Of a stretch of DNA of 64,000 nt, positions 22,969 through 34,557 are shown one piece after another. The translations under genes and the position numbers were made by a program. The stretch's first letter is position 1. Every line of letters starts with the position of its first letter. This DNA comes from Corinectria fuckeliana (taxonomy: Eukaryota > Ascomycota > Sordariomycetes > Hypocreales > Nectriaceae), in contig WPDH01000085.1 in the NCBI GenBank assembly GCA_019137255.1, positions 62,001-126,000 of the forward strand, read 5' to 3'. The notes below the pieces were generated by a model. The model ran no database searches. It saw only the letters and a list, made by a program, of their open reading frames with translations, and was not told the DNA's origin.

Positions 22969-23868
22969 ATGGCCGGCCCCGCGCCAGACCTAGTCCCGCC
23001 TTTGGATCCAGCCTATGACCGAGGCGGCGCATCGCCCTCTTTCAACCTCGACTCCTCCGACTCCTCCGACCTCGACTCCGACGCGCCCCTGCCCTTCCCC
23101 GAGGCCCTGCCCCGATCCGACTTCCTCGCCCCGGACTTCCAGCCCGCTCCCTACCTTTCCGCCCTCTCGAACCGCCACCAGACCCTCGAGGACCTGCGCT
23201 CCGATCTGCGCGACCGCAGCGCCGCCATCAGCTCCGAGCTGCTCGAGCTGGTCAACTCCAACTACACCGCCTTCCTCTCTCTCGGCAACGAGCTGCGCGG
23301 TGGAGACGACAAGATCGAGGACGTCAAGGTTGCGCTCCTTGGCTTCAGGAGGGCCATTGAAGAGGTCAAGACGCGCGTCTCCGCAAGGAAGGAGGAGACC
23401 CAGACGCTCAGTCAGGAGCTGCGCGGCGTGCGGTCCGCCATTGAGCAGGGGCGCAAGATGATCGAGGTATCGGAACGGCTGTCATCGCTGGAAGAGCGGC
23501 TGGCATTGGTTAGCTTGCCTTCGTCTGACGCCGAGCGAGAATGGAATGACGAAAGCGAAGACGAAGATGAAGACGACGACGACGACGGTCTACCAGGGAG
23601 TTCACCAACAAAACTGTTGGCCTCGGCTCAGGAATGCAGCCGCATCGTGGCTCTGTTAGACATGATCGGGCACGACACACCATGGGGAGTCAAAACAGAG
23701 GAGCGTCTAACGCGGTGTCGGAGTACTTTGTTGCTAGACTTGAACAACGCCCTAAAAGAGGCCAAGAAGGCGGGGACGCGGGGCCAAGACAGGGTCCTGA
23801 AACACCTCGCCGTGTACCGGGTGCTCGGAGCAGAAACAGAGGCTGTAAAGGCTCTCCGTGGTGGTTAG
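22969..23868 (+). CDS. COG2: COG complex subunit 2 (Golgi tethering)
   Basis: 299 residues, single exon, ATG in the context CCCAACATGG. Residues about 46-135 match the COG2 N-terminal family: DFLAPDFQPAPYLSAL, then EDLRSDLRDRSAAISSELLELVNSNYTAFLSLGNEL. In family members this segment forms the coiled-coil leg that joins lobe A of the conserved oligomeric Golgi complex, which tethers retrograde vesicles at the Golgi. A longer coiled coil (about 120-180) and an acidic low-complexity stretch (194-206) follow. The length is normal for fungal COG2, which is much shorter than animal COG2. It is convergent with the next gene, with 176 bp between stop codons. Confidence 0.9.
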   Translation: MAGPAPDLVPPLDPAYDRGGASPSFNLDSSDSSDLDSDAPLPFPEALPRSDFLAPDFQPAPYLSALSNRHQTLEDLRSDLRDRSAAISSELLELVNSNYTAFLSLGNELRGGDDKIEDVKVALLGFRRAIEEVKTRVSARKEETQTLSQELRGVRSAIEQGRKMIEVSERLSSLEERLALVSLPSSDAEREWNDESEDEDEDDDDDGLPGSSPTKLLASAQECSRIVALLDMIGHDTPWGVKTEERLTRCRSTLLLDLNNALKEAKKAGTRGQDRVLKHLAVYRVLGAETEAVKALRGG

Positions 23869-24044
23869 ACACGGGAAATCAGCGGTCCAAGATAAAAGTT
23901 GAACTTGCAACAATGAAGATACCCCAAGTCAAACCAAGTTCCTGTTCACGTAGTCGTCTATTCGGTAATGTGACATAGATATAGTACAATGATATAAAAC
24001 ACCCCCACATTCGAGAATATATATATATATCCATGTTTTGTGTT

Positions 24045-25072
24045 TTACATGATGCTCGACAGCGCTTCGGGTGTCAACTCCTCCTCGGCATCCCGCAGCT
24101 TGCCGTTCAAGCTCAGTCCCGGACCGTGTGTCGTGCTCAGAACTACCTCGTGTACCTCCTTGGAAACCTCCTCTGAGATCTCCGATGCCTCAGACTTGAT
24201 CTTGGTCAGCAGGACCTTGATATTGGCCTTGAGCTGCTCGGGCGAGTAACCCAGCTGGCCAATGGCCATGCGAATAACGCCCTGGCGCTCGCGGTAGTCG
24301 GCGGCACCGGCCGACTCGCGCATCGACTTGACGACATCGGTGACGACAGTGCGCGTGCGCTTGCTAGGCATGAGGCCCTTGGGGCCAAGGATCCTGCCAA
24401 GGCCTGCTTTGTTGAGGGCCTTCTCGCTGGACTCGTGGCAGATGAGGCGGTCGAAGTTGATGTTCTCCTGGCGGATAGCTTCGAAGAGCGTCTCCTCTCC
24501 GACGGCGACAGCACCGGCGGCTGTGGCCTGGTTGGCGATTTCGCTTCCCTCGGGGCATACGACAGCGATCTGCCAGTCGCTCTGCACCGGGTGCGGCAGG
24601 CGGACGCTGTTGCGGATGACTGGGCCGTTGCGGGCGGTCTTGAGGTTGATGTGTACCTCGTACTTGACAGAGGCGGGGGGCTGGCCTACTTCGACAGCGC
24701 GGAGGACTCTGTCGAGATGTGTCTGCGTTAGCAAGCTGTCCCAATTGCGCATCATATATTCCGCTAGGTCGGGCTCTTCATCTGCCTCTCCCTCTCTCCC
24801 TCCCTCTATCTCTTCCTCTATCAGCACACTAACCTCATAGCCTCACATAGCGAGAACTGGGGAAAGTCCCGCTTGGACAGGTTGACACGCTTGAAGTCCT
24901 TGGGAATCGCCCTCTTCTTCTTAGCGGCCTTCTTGATGCGGACGACGGACGCTTGGCGGGTCTGCACGGCGGCCGGGGCGAGGAATCGGGGTATCGAGGG
25001 GATGGCCGGTCGGGGAGCCTGCTGGAGGGACAGCCTGGCCATGGAGGCCAAGCAGCGGTCGATTGGCGCCAT
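24045..25072 (-). CDS. MRPL1: Mitochondrial large-subunit ribosomal protein uL1m
   Basis: Two exons: 25072-24834 and 24708-24045, giving 300 residues. The 125-nt intron has donor GTTAGT and branch CTAAC, followed by acceptor GACAG. The nearer CGCAG acceptor would break the frame, while this one gives the family sequence EAMRVLRAVEVG. The N terminus is a basic, Ala/Arg-rich presequence fitting mitochondrial import. The body has the L1 fold signature, including ICHESSEKALNKAG and LGRILGPKGLMPSKRT, the loop that contacts 23S-type rRNA in bacterial L1. The protein would sit in the L1 stalk of the mitoribosome. The start was chosen as the first Met of the presequence. Confidence 0.92.
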
Positions 25073-25411
25073 TCTGGGTGGAAATTGAAGCTCCTGGCAG
25101 ACCTGGCCTGGGAACCTTCGATATGCGCAAAAAGTGAAGGTGGACTGGATTGATGCTAGCGCCTGGAAAGTCAGGTGTCATTCGCATCTAATTCTTATCG
25201 ATAAGTGGCGGCCAAGGTTCTGGAGGCTCCGCCAACCTCGTCATGCACAGGTCTACGAGAATGTTTAACGAACGGCCAGTTTATGTGCTCTGAATGAATT
25301 ATTCATCGGTATAATTTAACAAGGTGATATATACTATCATCGCTAACCCCCAAATCAATCATGTACTTCTCCTCTTCGCCATAGTATCACCAACAGTATC
25401 CAAGCATCACT

Positions 25412-26364
25412 CTAATCCAGACAGACAAGAAGATCCTTCAACTTAGCCAGCACTGTAGCTTGCCTGTCGTCGTTGACAGTAGTCTTGTCTGAAGCATCAC
25501 CGATGCTGATGGAGACGTGACAACCGCCACCGAGAATTACATCCGTCTCAGTGGGCAACCTATCATCACCACACCATTCGACATCGGGGGCAGAAGCGGT
25601 ACCCGGGTTGATGCGGCTCAACACCCACTTGAAGTCGGATGCCTTGGTGCACTCGCCCTCGACCTTGGGGAAGTTGACGTTGAGGAAGACGTCATCGGGC
25701 AGGTATGGCTTCCCGGAATCGACGATTTGGTTGACCAGGATAGTCGCGAGCTCGGCATACACGAGGCTGCGCGTCGGCACGGGCGAGGTGTTCCAGGCCA
25801 GGTTACCGGACGACGCGCCGCTGAAGGCAATGGCCGGGATCTTGGCATCGTGGGCGGCGTAGCAGGCCGCGCCGACAGTCCCGGAGAAGGGAACCTGGAC
25901 CCAGAGGTTGGTGCCGACATTGGGGCCCGTGACGGCCAACTCGGGCGCCGCGCCGTCCCACAGCTCCGGGCCGAAGGTGTTGATGCCGTACTTGATGGCC
26001 GTCACGGGGTACGAGTTGACCCAGTTGAGGTCGGCACGCGTGGCGTTGGAGCCGGTAGGGCCGCTGTTGGCCGGACAGCTGCTGTATTCGCAGGCGTCTG
26101 TGCGATTCGTGGGCTCTTCGTCACTCGAACCTAGGATCCTCAGCGGATGCGACTGATGATAAGGTGGGTCGGAGGTATAAACTTACTGCTGCCGGATTGG
26201 TTCTCGGCCGGGCCGGAGAGGACGACGTTGTGTCCCGCGGCATTCAGGGCGTCGTTGAGTGAGCGGACGTACAGCTCTGCCCATCCATCGTCGTTGCCTT
26301 GGACAATTCTCACAGCCTGGGCGCCCAAGACTGGCAACAATGCCAGCGCGGTAGCAGTCCTCAT
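25412..26364 (-). CDS. SurE-like secreted acid phosphatase/5'-nucleotidase
   Basis: Two exons: 26364-26187 and 26130-25412, 298 residues. The 56-nt intron has donor GTAAGT and acceptor CCTAG. The earlier ATCAG acceptor runs into a stop. The N terminus MRTATALALLPVLGAQA looks like a signal peptide, so the enzyme is probably secreted or vacuolar. SurE motifs are present: GNDDGW just after the signal (the metal-binding ND pair of the family), ENQSGSSS, then GPNVGTNLW and PFSGTVGAACYA. Bacterial SurE proteins are metal-dependent nucleotidases, and fungal secreted relatives are described as acid phosphatases. The in-frame ATG 81 bp upstream (26445) would hide the signal peptide, so the downstream Met is preferred. 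It lies in tandem with MRPL1. Confidence 0.9.
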
Positions 26365-29300
26365 GACGACAGTGTGAAGTGATGCGACGCGACGTTGGAT
26401 GATCTTGACCAGCTCAAACACTACCGCGTACTCAAAGTTGTGCAATTGTCAAACGAAAGGGAGGCCGTTCAACAAGATAATTCCCTATCCATGGACCTAT
26501 ATACATGTGAATGGTCCCTATGTTCATCTAACTCTATCCTCGACCGAGCGCTCCATGCACCACAACGGTTGCAATGCCCGGTCAACGCGCCAATCATGAG
26601 CGTGCGCACCCCTGACCATCGGGTTGCATGAAACCCAGCGCGCCGCCGAAACAGCACAGCGAGGAACACGTGCGGCGCCATTGGACTAATCGAGATAGTA
26701 CAGGAACGAGCCAGGGGAAACCCGGCCACGGACACGGAGGCACGTTCAACGCTGAGTGGTAAGAGGGAGTCGACGGTGTACGGAGATTGTGCGATTCTGG
26801 GAGTCCCGGGCTGAGCCGGTGAGGGGTGAGCTCCGGGGCTAGAGGCTTGATCCCAGCCTGTTCTAGCTTCATTCTCCTTCCTAATAGAGTCGCAGTTGGG
26901 GAGAACTGCCGGCGTCGGTGACCAGATCCGTCGGCGGCGCTCCGGTGACGGAAGAGTGGGGCGTGTTTCCAACCGATTCGAGAGGTTGCCCGGGGTTCAT
27001 TTGTGAGCTACCTTTTCGGGGGTGATTAGGAAGAGATGGGACGTTTCACCAGAGTTCAACGGCCACAGTCACTTAGGCAACTCTCTATAAGTCGGCAATC
27101 CTGACATTTCTCTTGGTGGATTTGAAACCGAAACGCATGTGATCCTTCTTGTTCCCTTGTCCCAAAGTTCGTTTCCTATCAATCCAAGTCTTGGGGCAAA
27201 AATGATAACTGCGTTTTGACCTTTAGAATTTCTGCCAGCTCTTTTTCTCTGCCTCATTCGATCAAGTGTAGCTGATTTAGACCAGTGCGTATGAGCGATG
27301 GTTCGTACTGGAACTTATTCCGATCGAAGAGCTACTCGAATCGGGTCTCACGTACCGTGGTACTTTAGTGAGTTTCTTTCTCTTCTAAGCTTCTATAGCG
27401 AAATAGAGACAACAGACCACAAACGGCCATTAGTCTTTCAGTCTTGTGATTCGACAGGTATTAATTTCACTAAGTCATTATATTGGTACTCTAGAATTAA
27501 GTGTGACGGGCACGACATGGTTCGTGGCCCCTATAGTTTGTTGTTTGGCGGTCATAGAATAAGTTGGTAATTGTTCATTAGGCGTAACGGCGTCATAGGC
27601 GTAGTATAGATATGCCAGACGACACTGACAGTTGGATACAATTTCAGTCTAAAGAGCACCGAGATATAACTGGCATTGTGGATAGATGCATTTGCATTTC
27701 AGTGCCTTGAGTTTTGCAAACCCCTAAGCTGACAGCGTGTATAGGGTAGATCTAGTGGACTGAGATGACAATCCTCGTTACTGAAAACAAATGACTTGTG
27801 GGTAGGCTTAATGAGCTCGGAAATGGGGTCATGAAAAGTGGTGTGCATCTTTTGATGAAGTGGAGATGTTCTTTTGTTCTCGGAAATGAAGCTTATTTGC
27901 TGCTTGCTCAAGCCCTCGTCAAGTCGTCCATAGCCACCGAATGCCTCGTCGTGCTTCATCTGTTCCTCAAGTCACGTTGTGGTCAACTCGATGGTTCCCA
28001 ACTTGCACAAATCAATTTCTTATTATTTTACAGTTGTCCGCAGGGCCAGATACTCTGGAGTCCAAAGAGCCATGGGAACTCTACAAGTAGCAGCGGTGCC
28101 AAGCCGAGGAGCCTCCTTAAGCTGACGACGACTTTGCACTGCCACCACCACTTCGTACTCAGTCGCCACAACGACAATAGCGGCTGCTGGAAGGAGAGCC
28201 GACTTGCCGTGAGGGCCCTCGGGAATGGGAGACCGGTAAAGGAGAGAAAACGAAGAAAACGCCCATCAATTCCCTGCTGGCATTTGCGGCTATCCTCTAG
28301 GCTTCTTCGTAGTCCATCGTGGATCTGTCTGCTTAGTGGAAAGCCACAGAGGCTGGACAGGGGTATGTCGTTTAAGCTTAATTGGGATGTAGCATTGATG
28401 AAGTCAGGAATTCGCTCGTCTGAGATGACGACGCCTCGTACCTATCTATAACAGCCGAGACGATCTCTTACCTACTTGTAAGGTAAAAAGTGGGCGCGAC
28501 TTATTATTATAGTAGACTACATAGTTAGCGAGTTACGCTCTCCTGCCGGTCCCGCCCACGCAGCTGCAGCATGTCTCTCGCGCGAAATGATTGGCTTGCG
28601 GGCGGACTGCTTCAGGGCGATGAACACACCTAGTAGGTAACTAGGTAGGTAGGTATGTGCCTACCTGCCTGAAGTTACGGGGTGTCAATGCACTGCCTCA
28701 CTCGTTAGGCCGCCCCGGCTCTTTATTTCCCCTTCTCTCAGCCACCTACCTACCTACCTGCCTGGCGCCACCCTGTTTCCCATTCTTTCACCATCTTCCC
28801 TCGTCTCTGTTTTATGCCTCCTCATCTGTTTGACACATTCGCTGGAGACATGGACGACCACAAGCAACGCTGTTCGCCTCACAATAGCCACTTAGTTCTG
28901 CAAAGAGAACGTTCCCCTCTACTTCCGGTGGAGAGCAGACGACAAGCCGGACTCGACCTTCCCGCATTTATAACCAGATCAAATCTCGGGCCCTAGCCGC
29001 CCTTTTCAAGGTCTGGCAAAGGCATAGACTACCATTTATACACTTCCGTTTTTGGTTTCGGCTATTTTTGCGTTTACTTTGTTGTTTCCATCCATTTCTA
29101 GCGTCCCTCTATTGCATCAGAATGCAGTGCAGCCAAACTGTTTCCTAGTCGTGATGACTCTATTCGATTCTTGACCACTAACCTACTAGTACTCTGTCCC
29201 ACTTGACTTCTCGAGACCTCGTCGACCGACATGGCTAACTTAATGTAGTTGTCATCTTCACAGGGAAAGCCCGGGAAAAACAGGCTGCAACCCAGTCGGT

Positions 29301-30075
29301 TGATTTTCGCCAGTTTCTTGGCCTGAAACTAGGTTGCAATTCGATTGATCACTCATAACATGGCTGTCGATACTTGGCCACTGCTGCTTCATATATGGCG
29401 CTTGTCCTTCTCGATACCCTCGGCTACATGATATTCTTCCAAATCACAGCTCTTTAACTAGTGTGAGGGGCATGTCCTTGGTCAACCTAGGATGCTGTAC
29501 GGGACCGAGCCCGGACAACTCCTCCTCAGGCTGTCGCATTTTGACGCTATTGGCGTCTGGTGCTAAGAGCCTGTTGATACGCCTATGCGACACTAGCTAC
29601 CATACCGCCTTCTGATCTGGTTGGATATGGATGCTGTCCAGATTGCCCTCATTTCTAGTTCCTAATGTTTCGAAGGGGCTAGAAAAACAGTATTGGAGTC
29701 CTGGGTTGACTTCATCTTCCCATGGAAAAGCATTGGCCTGGCCGCTAACTTGATCGAATTTGGGCCTCTGTGTACCTAGTGGTATTGCGTGGGGTAATTG
29801 TTGCTGGGCTCTGTTCCCCTGGGACCGAATGGAGTATATGGCTCGTTCCTGGCATTTCTATCCAGACACTTGGCTCGGCACAGGGTCGACAAAGGGCATT
29901 GGAATAACCTCGAAAATCGACAAGGCCCGGGATGGAGACGATTTCGAAGGTCGAGACTGTCATCGTCAGCACAGCCGCCTTGAAGATCCAGCTTAGAATG
30001 TCAGTTTCGACATACCCAGTTGCTTCGAGCAACACATCTCATCGACGGATACTCTGGTTTCCAAATCATGTCACG
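26365..30075. other. 3.7-kb region without a supported gene
   Basis: Right of the SurE gene. It contains a pair of opposed frames, 27798-28451 (+, 217 codons) and 27699-27959 (-, 86 codons), neither with a recognisable domain. Near 28625-28765 there are runs of TAGG and CTAC units. The section from about 27050 to 28020 is somewhat more AT-rich than its surroundings and could be an old, unidentified insertion. No tRNA A/B-box pair was found. Confidence 0.5.
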
Positions 30076-31172
30076 TTATAACCTGTCCTGGAGAATCCTG
30101 GGGAATTGCGACGTCTTCGCAATTCCATCATTACGGCCCTCGTATCCTAGAGATGCCCTCTTGGTAGATTCCGCATCGGCGTTTCCTTGGATATCAGTGA
30201 TGACCCGGTTCACGGCAGATGTGTCGAATGGCGATCTCGAACGACGACCTTGACTCCTCGGAGAGGCGGAACTTAAACGACCAAGAGTTTCCGAATTCGA
30301 AGAAGGAGGGCTTTGCCCGGCAGTTGGTGGACTGGGGACTTGGAGACTATCTGCTGCTGAATGGCGGCGGTGGTGGTGAGTGTCATCACTAGAGTCTTGT
30401 TGCATGCTGGCACTTGCCAGAACCGAAAGCCTGTCGACTTGGTTAGGACCGGGCCTTGTCTGCCCCAGGACGAGAGCAGGCAGGACCGGCAGAGGAGGGG
30501 GCTGTGGTCGAGGGTGAAGAAGAGGTTGTCGCTGCTCAACTGAAATGGCGGGTTGCAACAAGTGGGAGCTTGAGGCATCTGGCATCCGGGTCTCTCTTTT
30601 GATCCCCACGATAGCATCCAAGACCTCTCTTGTGCTCTCTTTGGCAATTGGCGGCGCGGCATATGTTGGGTTGACGGGACCTGCGGACGACGGCCTCGAC
30701 AGCGGCATGAGCGGGGTATTGGGTGCTCCAGATGCCATGGCTGGCTGGCCCGCAGGAGCCTGAGATATGGTGGCCTTTGCTGCTTCGGTGGCGGATTGGT
30801 CCGGGAAGGCCTGCAGGAACTTGTCGATTTCTGCCGTGGAGACATTGTGGTAGCCGAGTAGCATTCTCAGCCGCGAATTCTCGAGGGCGACATTGCGGGC
30901 CGCCTGCTGCATTTCCAAGGTGGCTTCGACGCCGCGGCGCTCGAAGTCTTGGAGCTTCCTCTGCAACCCCTCGACATACTCCTTGTGCCGGGCGCGGGAG
31001 CGACGTTGGTTGTCACGAATACGGACGGCAGATGAGCTTGTCGAACTTTCACTCTGCTGCAGGGGACGAGTTAGAGTTGGAGAAACTCGGAGCCTGATAC
31101 GGACGGTTTCCAGTAACCCCTCTGCCCTCTGAGGGCGCGTGGTTGACGACGACTCACCTTTTCTCCCGCCAT
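30076..31172 (-). CDS. bZIP transcription factor
   Basis: Two exons: 31172-31158 (MAGEK) and 31056-30076, 331 residues. The intron has donor GTGAGT, branch CTAAC and a tandem GCAGCAG acceptor, so the second exon can begin at 31056 or 31053. The spliced N terminus runs into SSTSSSAVRIRDNQRRSRAR, a basic region of a fungal bZIP group, followed by HKEYVEGLQRKLQDFE and a leucine/valine-spaced helix to about residue 80. The rest is Pro/Ser/Gln-rich with a basic His run (DDTHHHRRH), typical of a disordered activation region. A nuclear DNA-binding regulator is expected; targets cannot be deduced. An unspliced frame reading upstream to 31254 exists but lacks conservation. Confidence 0.85.
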
Positions 31173-32851
31173 GGTTACGCGCACAGCTCAGCTTGGACGT
31201 CGGGTTCTGGTCTACGCTACGACGGCATTTGTGAAGGTCAGCACAGATGAGCACTGGGCTCTTCTTGATGTATCGCTCGTCCCGCCAAGTCTAGGACGCG
31301 CGTTGACGGCCGAGCTCCGAGTTTCTTGGCGAAGAGATCCATGTCCTGGCAGGCCGCAGATCCAGCTGCCGAACAAAAAGACTAGCGCCAGGAGGTTTTA
31401 ATCGTGCATCCGACCATAACAACCCTATCGGGACCTCGAGCTTTGGGGATCCAGATGGCCAGATTATTCTTGGCGGGGTGTCACCTAGGCGGTATAACTG
31501 GGTTGTCGAGTGCTACTGGCACGACATGGTAACTGAATACAGTCATGATGACGAGCGGCGGCAATAGTACCAGCAGCGAGACAGTCCGACTTTAGATGCG
31601 GATGCCTCTTGGCTAACGGCACGAGGATCCGTGACACTTCCGCCGGCGCTCCTTGGCTGGCAGCCCGTCAGACGACAAGCAGCGACAAGATCGATGGCAG
31701 TGGAGACGTTGCAGAGCCGTACGCCGCCATAATAGCCTCAACCGAACTCGAACCGAATTCCCAGCTTGTGCAGTCCTGCAGGGGATGGCCCAGACGTCGA
31801 GTTGACCCAGTTTTCCAAGCACGTTATTGGGTTGGCGAGGGATGCGCCACGGCTTTTCGGGGGGGCCGACTGCCAAGCCAGCCCCTCGGCTCGTTCTATC
31901 CGGCTGCCTTGCGATTCCGACTTTCCAGAGCGATGGAGGCCGCTCTCACTGGAGCTCTGACTCCGGGACGCCCTTGGCAACGGACCAATGCGCTTCGGCC
32001 AGCGACGAGGGATAGGGCGTTGTCTGGGGGTGGGAAAGGGTAACTCTGTCCGGGCCGGTGCCCTATGCCAAGCCCGCCGCCCGAGGGTTCTGGTTTTGTT
32101 GTTGAGTGGTCTTGGCCGTTGAGCGGTCCCATCGAAGAGGCCCTCGACTGGTCGACAGCGACTGAGAAACAGCATGGCCCTGCCAACCTGCCCATCCCGC
32201 AAAACCGCAGAACCCACCCGGACTCTGCCATGCCCGCGAAGCAGAGTCGAGACCTCTGTAGCCAAGGCTTGGCTCTCCCAGAGGAGTCCATAGGGCAAGT
32301 CGTGGCTTGATACGTAGCATGCATCGCTGTGCCATGTGCCGCCAAATCCGCTTGGCGGCTCTACACTCGTCCAAGTCGGAATGCGGAGATGGGACGGATA
32401 GGTACCTACTGCCCCAGCCAAGCTCGGCGCAACACGGCACGGAATAATTGCTCCAGTAGGACTTTACGTAAGCCTCGCAAAGAGGGGACTTTGCATGGCA
32501 TTGCCCTCGATTCTAGGTAACGTTACTTGAATATCTAGATAAGTCATTTGGCTTCATGACCATAGCCATATGCAATCAATAAGAGTCCAGTCCCGCATAT
32601 ACGACACTGTACAACGCCAGTTTTCCACCCAAAAGAATGCGCCGACAGTACTATTACACGTTACAAGCTGGACATGTCGGTCCAGTTGCATGGGGTATCA
32701 CGGTTATTGAAAAGGAAAATGCACCCCCCCTGCGACTTGAGCCTTGCTCTCCCACACAATTCCTGGCCGAACCTCGGTCTCGGATTTGACCCATTTACCC
32801 ACCACATGTCACTGCTCCCGCGTCTTGGCCTCACACCCCGCAGTCCCCCCC
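31173..32851. other. Intergenic region between bZIP gene and TAF11
   Basis: 1.7 kb. The left part is the bZIP promoter and the right end the TAF11 3' UTR. Overlapping frames between 31600 and 32440 occur in at least four phases, with arginine/proline-rich content typical of chance frames in GC-rich DNA. Nothing recognisable. Confidence 0.6.
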
Positions 32852-33893
32852 TCACTTGAAGAGGCGCTTTCCAGTGCGGGTTGAGAACCTCTCCACGCCA
32901 CTGGCCTGCTGGGCGTGCCACAGTTGCTGCACGCCGACGGTACGGCTCTCGCCCGACAGCCTGTACCGGCGCCACGCCTCGCGGAGATGGTCGGGCCGCA
33001 GGGGCCCGCGCTTGAGGTCCTTCTCAGCGGCGGCGGCGGCGGCTGCCTTTTCGTCGTCTTCGGCGTCTGCGTCTGCGTCGGCTGCAGCATCGTTGTTGGA
33101 GGGCGGTGGTGTCGGCAGGTCGCTCTGCTTTTCTCCCGCACTGATCCACTCGCCCTGTACGTTGCGAGCTGCCTCGATGATTTCGCCCGCGAACAATTTG
33201 GCTACGGCCTTGACGGCGGTACTGACGTTTTGCGGCACCGACTGAGAGACGGTTGCGTTGACCACCTATGTGATATTGTTAGTTATGCCCAAGTTTTCTC
33301 CAACGGCGCTTGTCGAGTTTCCATACCCGCTTGACGACCGAGTCGGCCAGCTTGGCCGCACGCCAGAGCTCGTATCGGTTGTACTGCTGGCTGTCAAATG
33401 CCTCGACGAGCATAGCACGTAATCTTATTTCCTCCTGCTTCTGCTCCTGAGTCCGGGCAACCACGTCCTCCAGGGCCATCTCGGCCTTGTCATCGTCGTC
33501 CTCGTCCTCGCCCTCCTTGTCACCGCCCTGGCCGCTGACGTTGGTCGGGGCGCGCCCGCCAACGAGGCTGGACGTGTCGGCGTCATTCTTTGCGTTCTTG
33601 GCCTTGCGACCGCGCTTCTTCTTGGGCGCGCCGCTGGTCGTGACGCCGCTAACGGCACTACCGCTCACGTGGGAGCCGTCGACGGAAGGCGAGCGCGGGA
33701 AGGGCGAGCCCGCCTCGGGGGGGAAGGAAGTCTGGCGGAGGTGGGATGGGGTCGGTTGTATGGCCTTGCGGCGCTTCCCCGGGGGGCCGTTGACGTCGAG
33801 GGTTGACGAGCGCTTCTTGTTTGGGATCTGGGCGGGAGATGGGTAGGGAGGCGACATGGCCGAGGGGGATGTTGCGTAGGGCGGAGATGCCAT
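32852..33893 (-). CDS. taf11: TFIID subunit TAF11 (histone-fold)
   Basis: Two exons: 33893-33327 and 33265-32852, 326 residues. The 61-nt intron has donor GTATGG, branch CTAAC and acceptor CATAG, phase 0. The splice joins SVVKR to VVNATVSQSVPQNV and reconstitutes the TAF11 histone fold (about residues 163-230: EAFDSQQYNRYELWRAAK ... AVAKLFAGEIIEAARNVQGEW). The conserved final helix is GPLRPDHLREAWRRY. Between these lies an inserted acidic/alanine low-complexity stretch. The N-terminal 150 residues are disordered, with a basic KKKRGRKAK patch and an acidic GEDEDDDDK patch. TAF11 pairs with TAF13 in TFIID and helps load TBP. An in-frame ATG exists at 33989, but homologous-looking sequence begins at MASPPYATSP. 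Confidence 0.92.
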
Positions 33894-34557
33894 GGTTGCG
33901 GCTGCTGCTGTTGATGCGTGACAGACAGACTGACTGAATAAAGGATGATGAAAGGGTTCTTCGGTTCGATGGGATGAGGCTCGATGCAACAGGAAGCTAG
34001 CGGGCGAGAATGCCGCAAGATATCAGGTCGTCGATGAAGTATAACGAAAGCCGACAACGGCTTCGGTAGGTTGCAGGCGATGCAAGCGCAGCCAGGAGTC
34101 CGGCACGCGGTCGACGTTGAAGTCTGAAGTGAGGCTGAGATGGTGGCAGCCGTTTCACGCCAGGCAGCACGCGCGTAGAACCAGCTCAGGAACCGTGACA
34201 GACAGAAAGCCACATCCATTTGGGTCACATGACTCGACGACGGGTCGGCTGCCGAAACCCGAGCTCGGGCGGCCCGCTATTTTCTTCTTGGGGAGAGCCA
34301 ACCAATCCTAGCACGGACCGATTTTCTTTTTGACGTCAAGCCCGGCCGATAAGATAAGCCATGCCGCTTCCTTCCCCATGTGCCCCTCTCAAATTTGCTC
34401 CGTCGGCGCTCCGAACCGGCCTCTTCTCTAGAGGGAAGGAAACTGCTTGACCCATCTAAATCTCACCACAGTCATAACGCCTCGTGTGCCCTTTTGCTCA
34501 ATTCCTTCTCCCAACCCGTTTCCTCAGATACCCAGCAGTCAGTCAGTCCGTCACGCA
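33894..34557. promoter_or_regulatory. Divergent promoter between TAF11 and GTP cyclohydrolase I
   Basis: 664 bp between two start codons. It contains a full CRE palindrome, TGACGTCA (34331-34338), and 9 bp further a doubled GATA site, GATAAGATAAG (34348-34358). Both lie about 200 bp upstream of the cyclohydrolase ATG. CRE palindromes are bound by CREB/ATF-type bZIP factors and GATA doublets by fungal GATA factors. The sites are seen; regulation is inferred. Confidence 0.45.

Noticed and set aside
27699..28451. Opposed frames of 86 (-) and 217 (+) codons as small genes
   Set aside because: No domain or recognisable homology; they overlap each other, and composition does not favour either strand. 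Possibly a relic, but not supportable as a gene.
30076..31254. Longer unspliced N terminus of the bZIP protein (starting at 31254)
   Set aside because: The extra residues have no conservation, whereas splicing gives the compact MAGEK start typical of this fungal bZIP group.
31738..32421. 227-codon minus-strand frame between bZIP and TAF11
   Set aside because: Several other frames of similar length cover the same bases in other phases, as expected in GC-rich DNA with few stops.
33279..33989. Upstream ATG at 33989 as the TAF11 start
   Set aside because: The extra 32 residues look like translated leader. The downstream Met in MASPPYATSP begins protein-like sequence. Not fully excluded.
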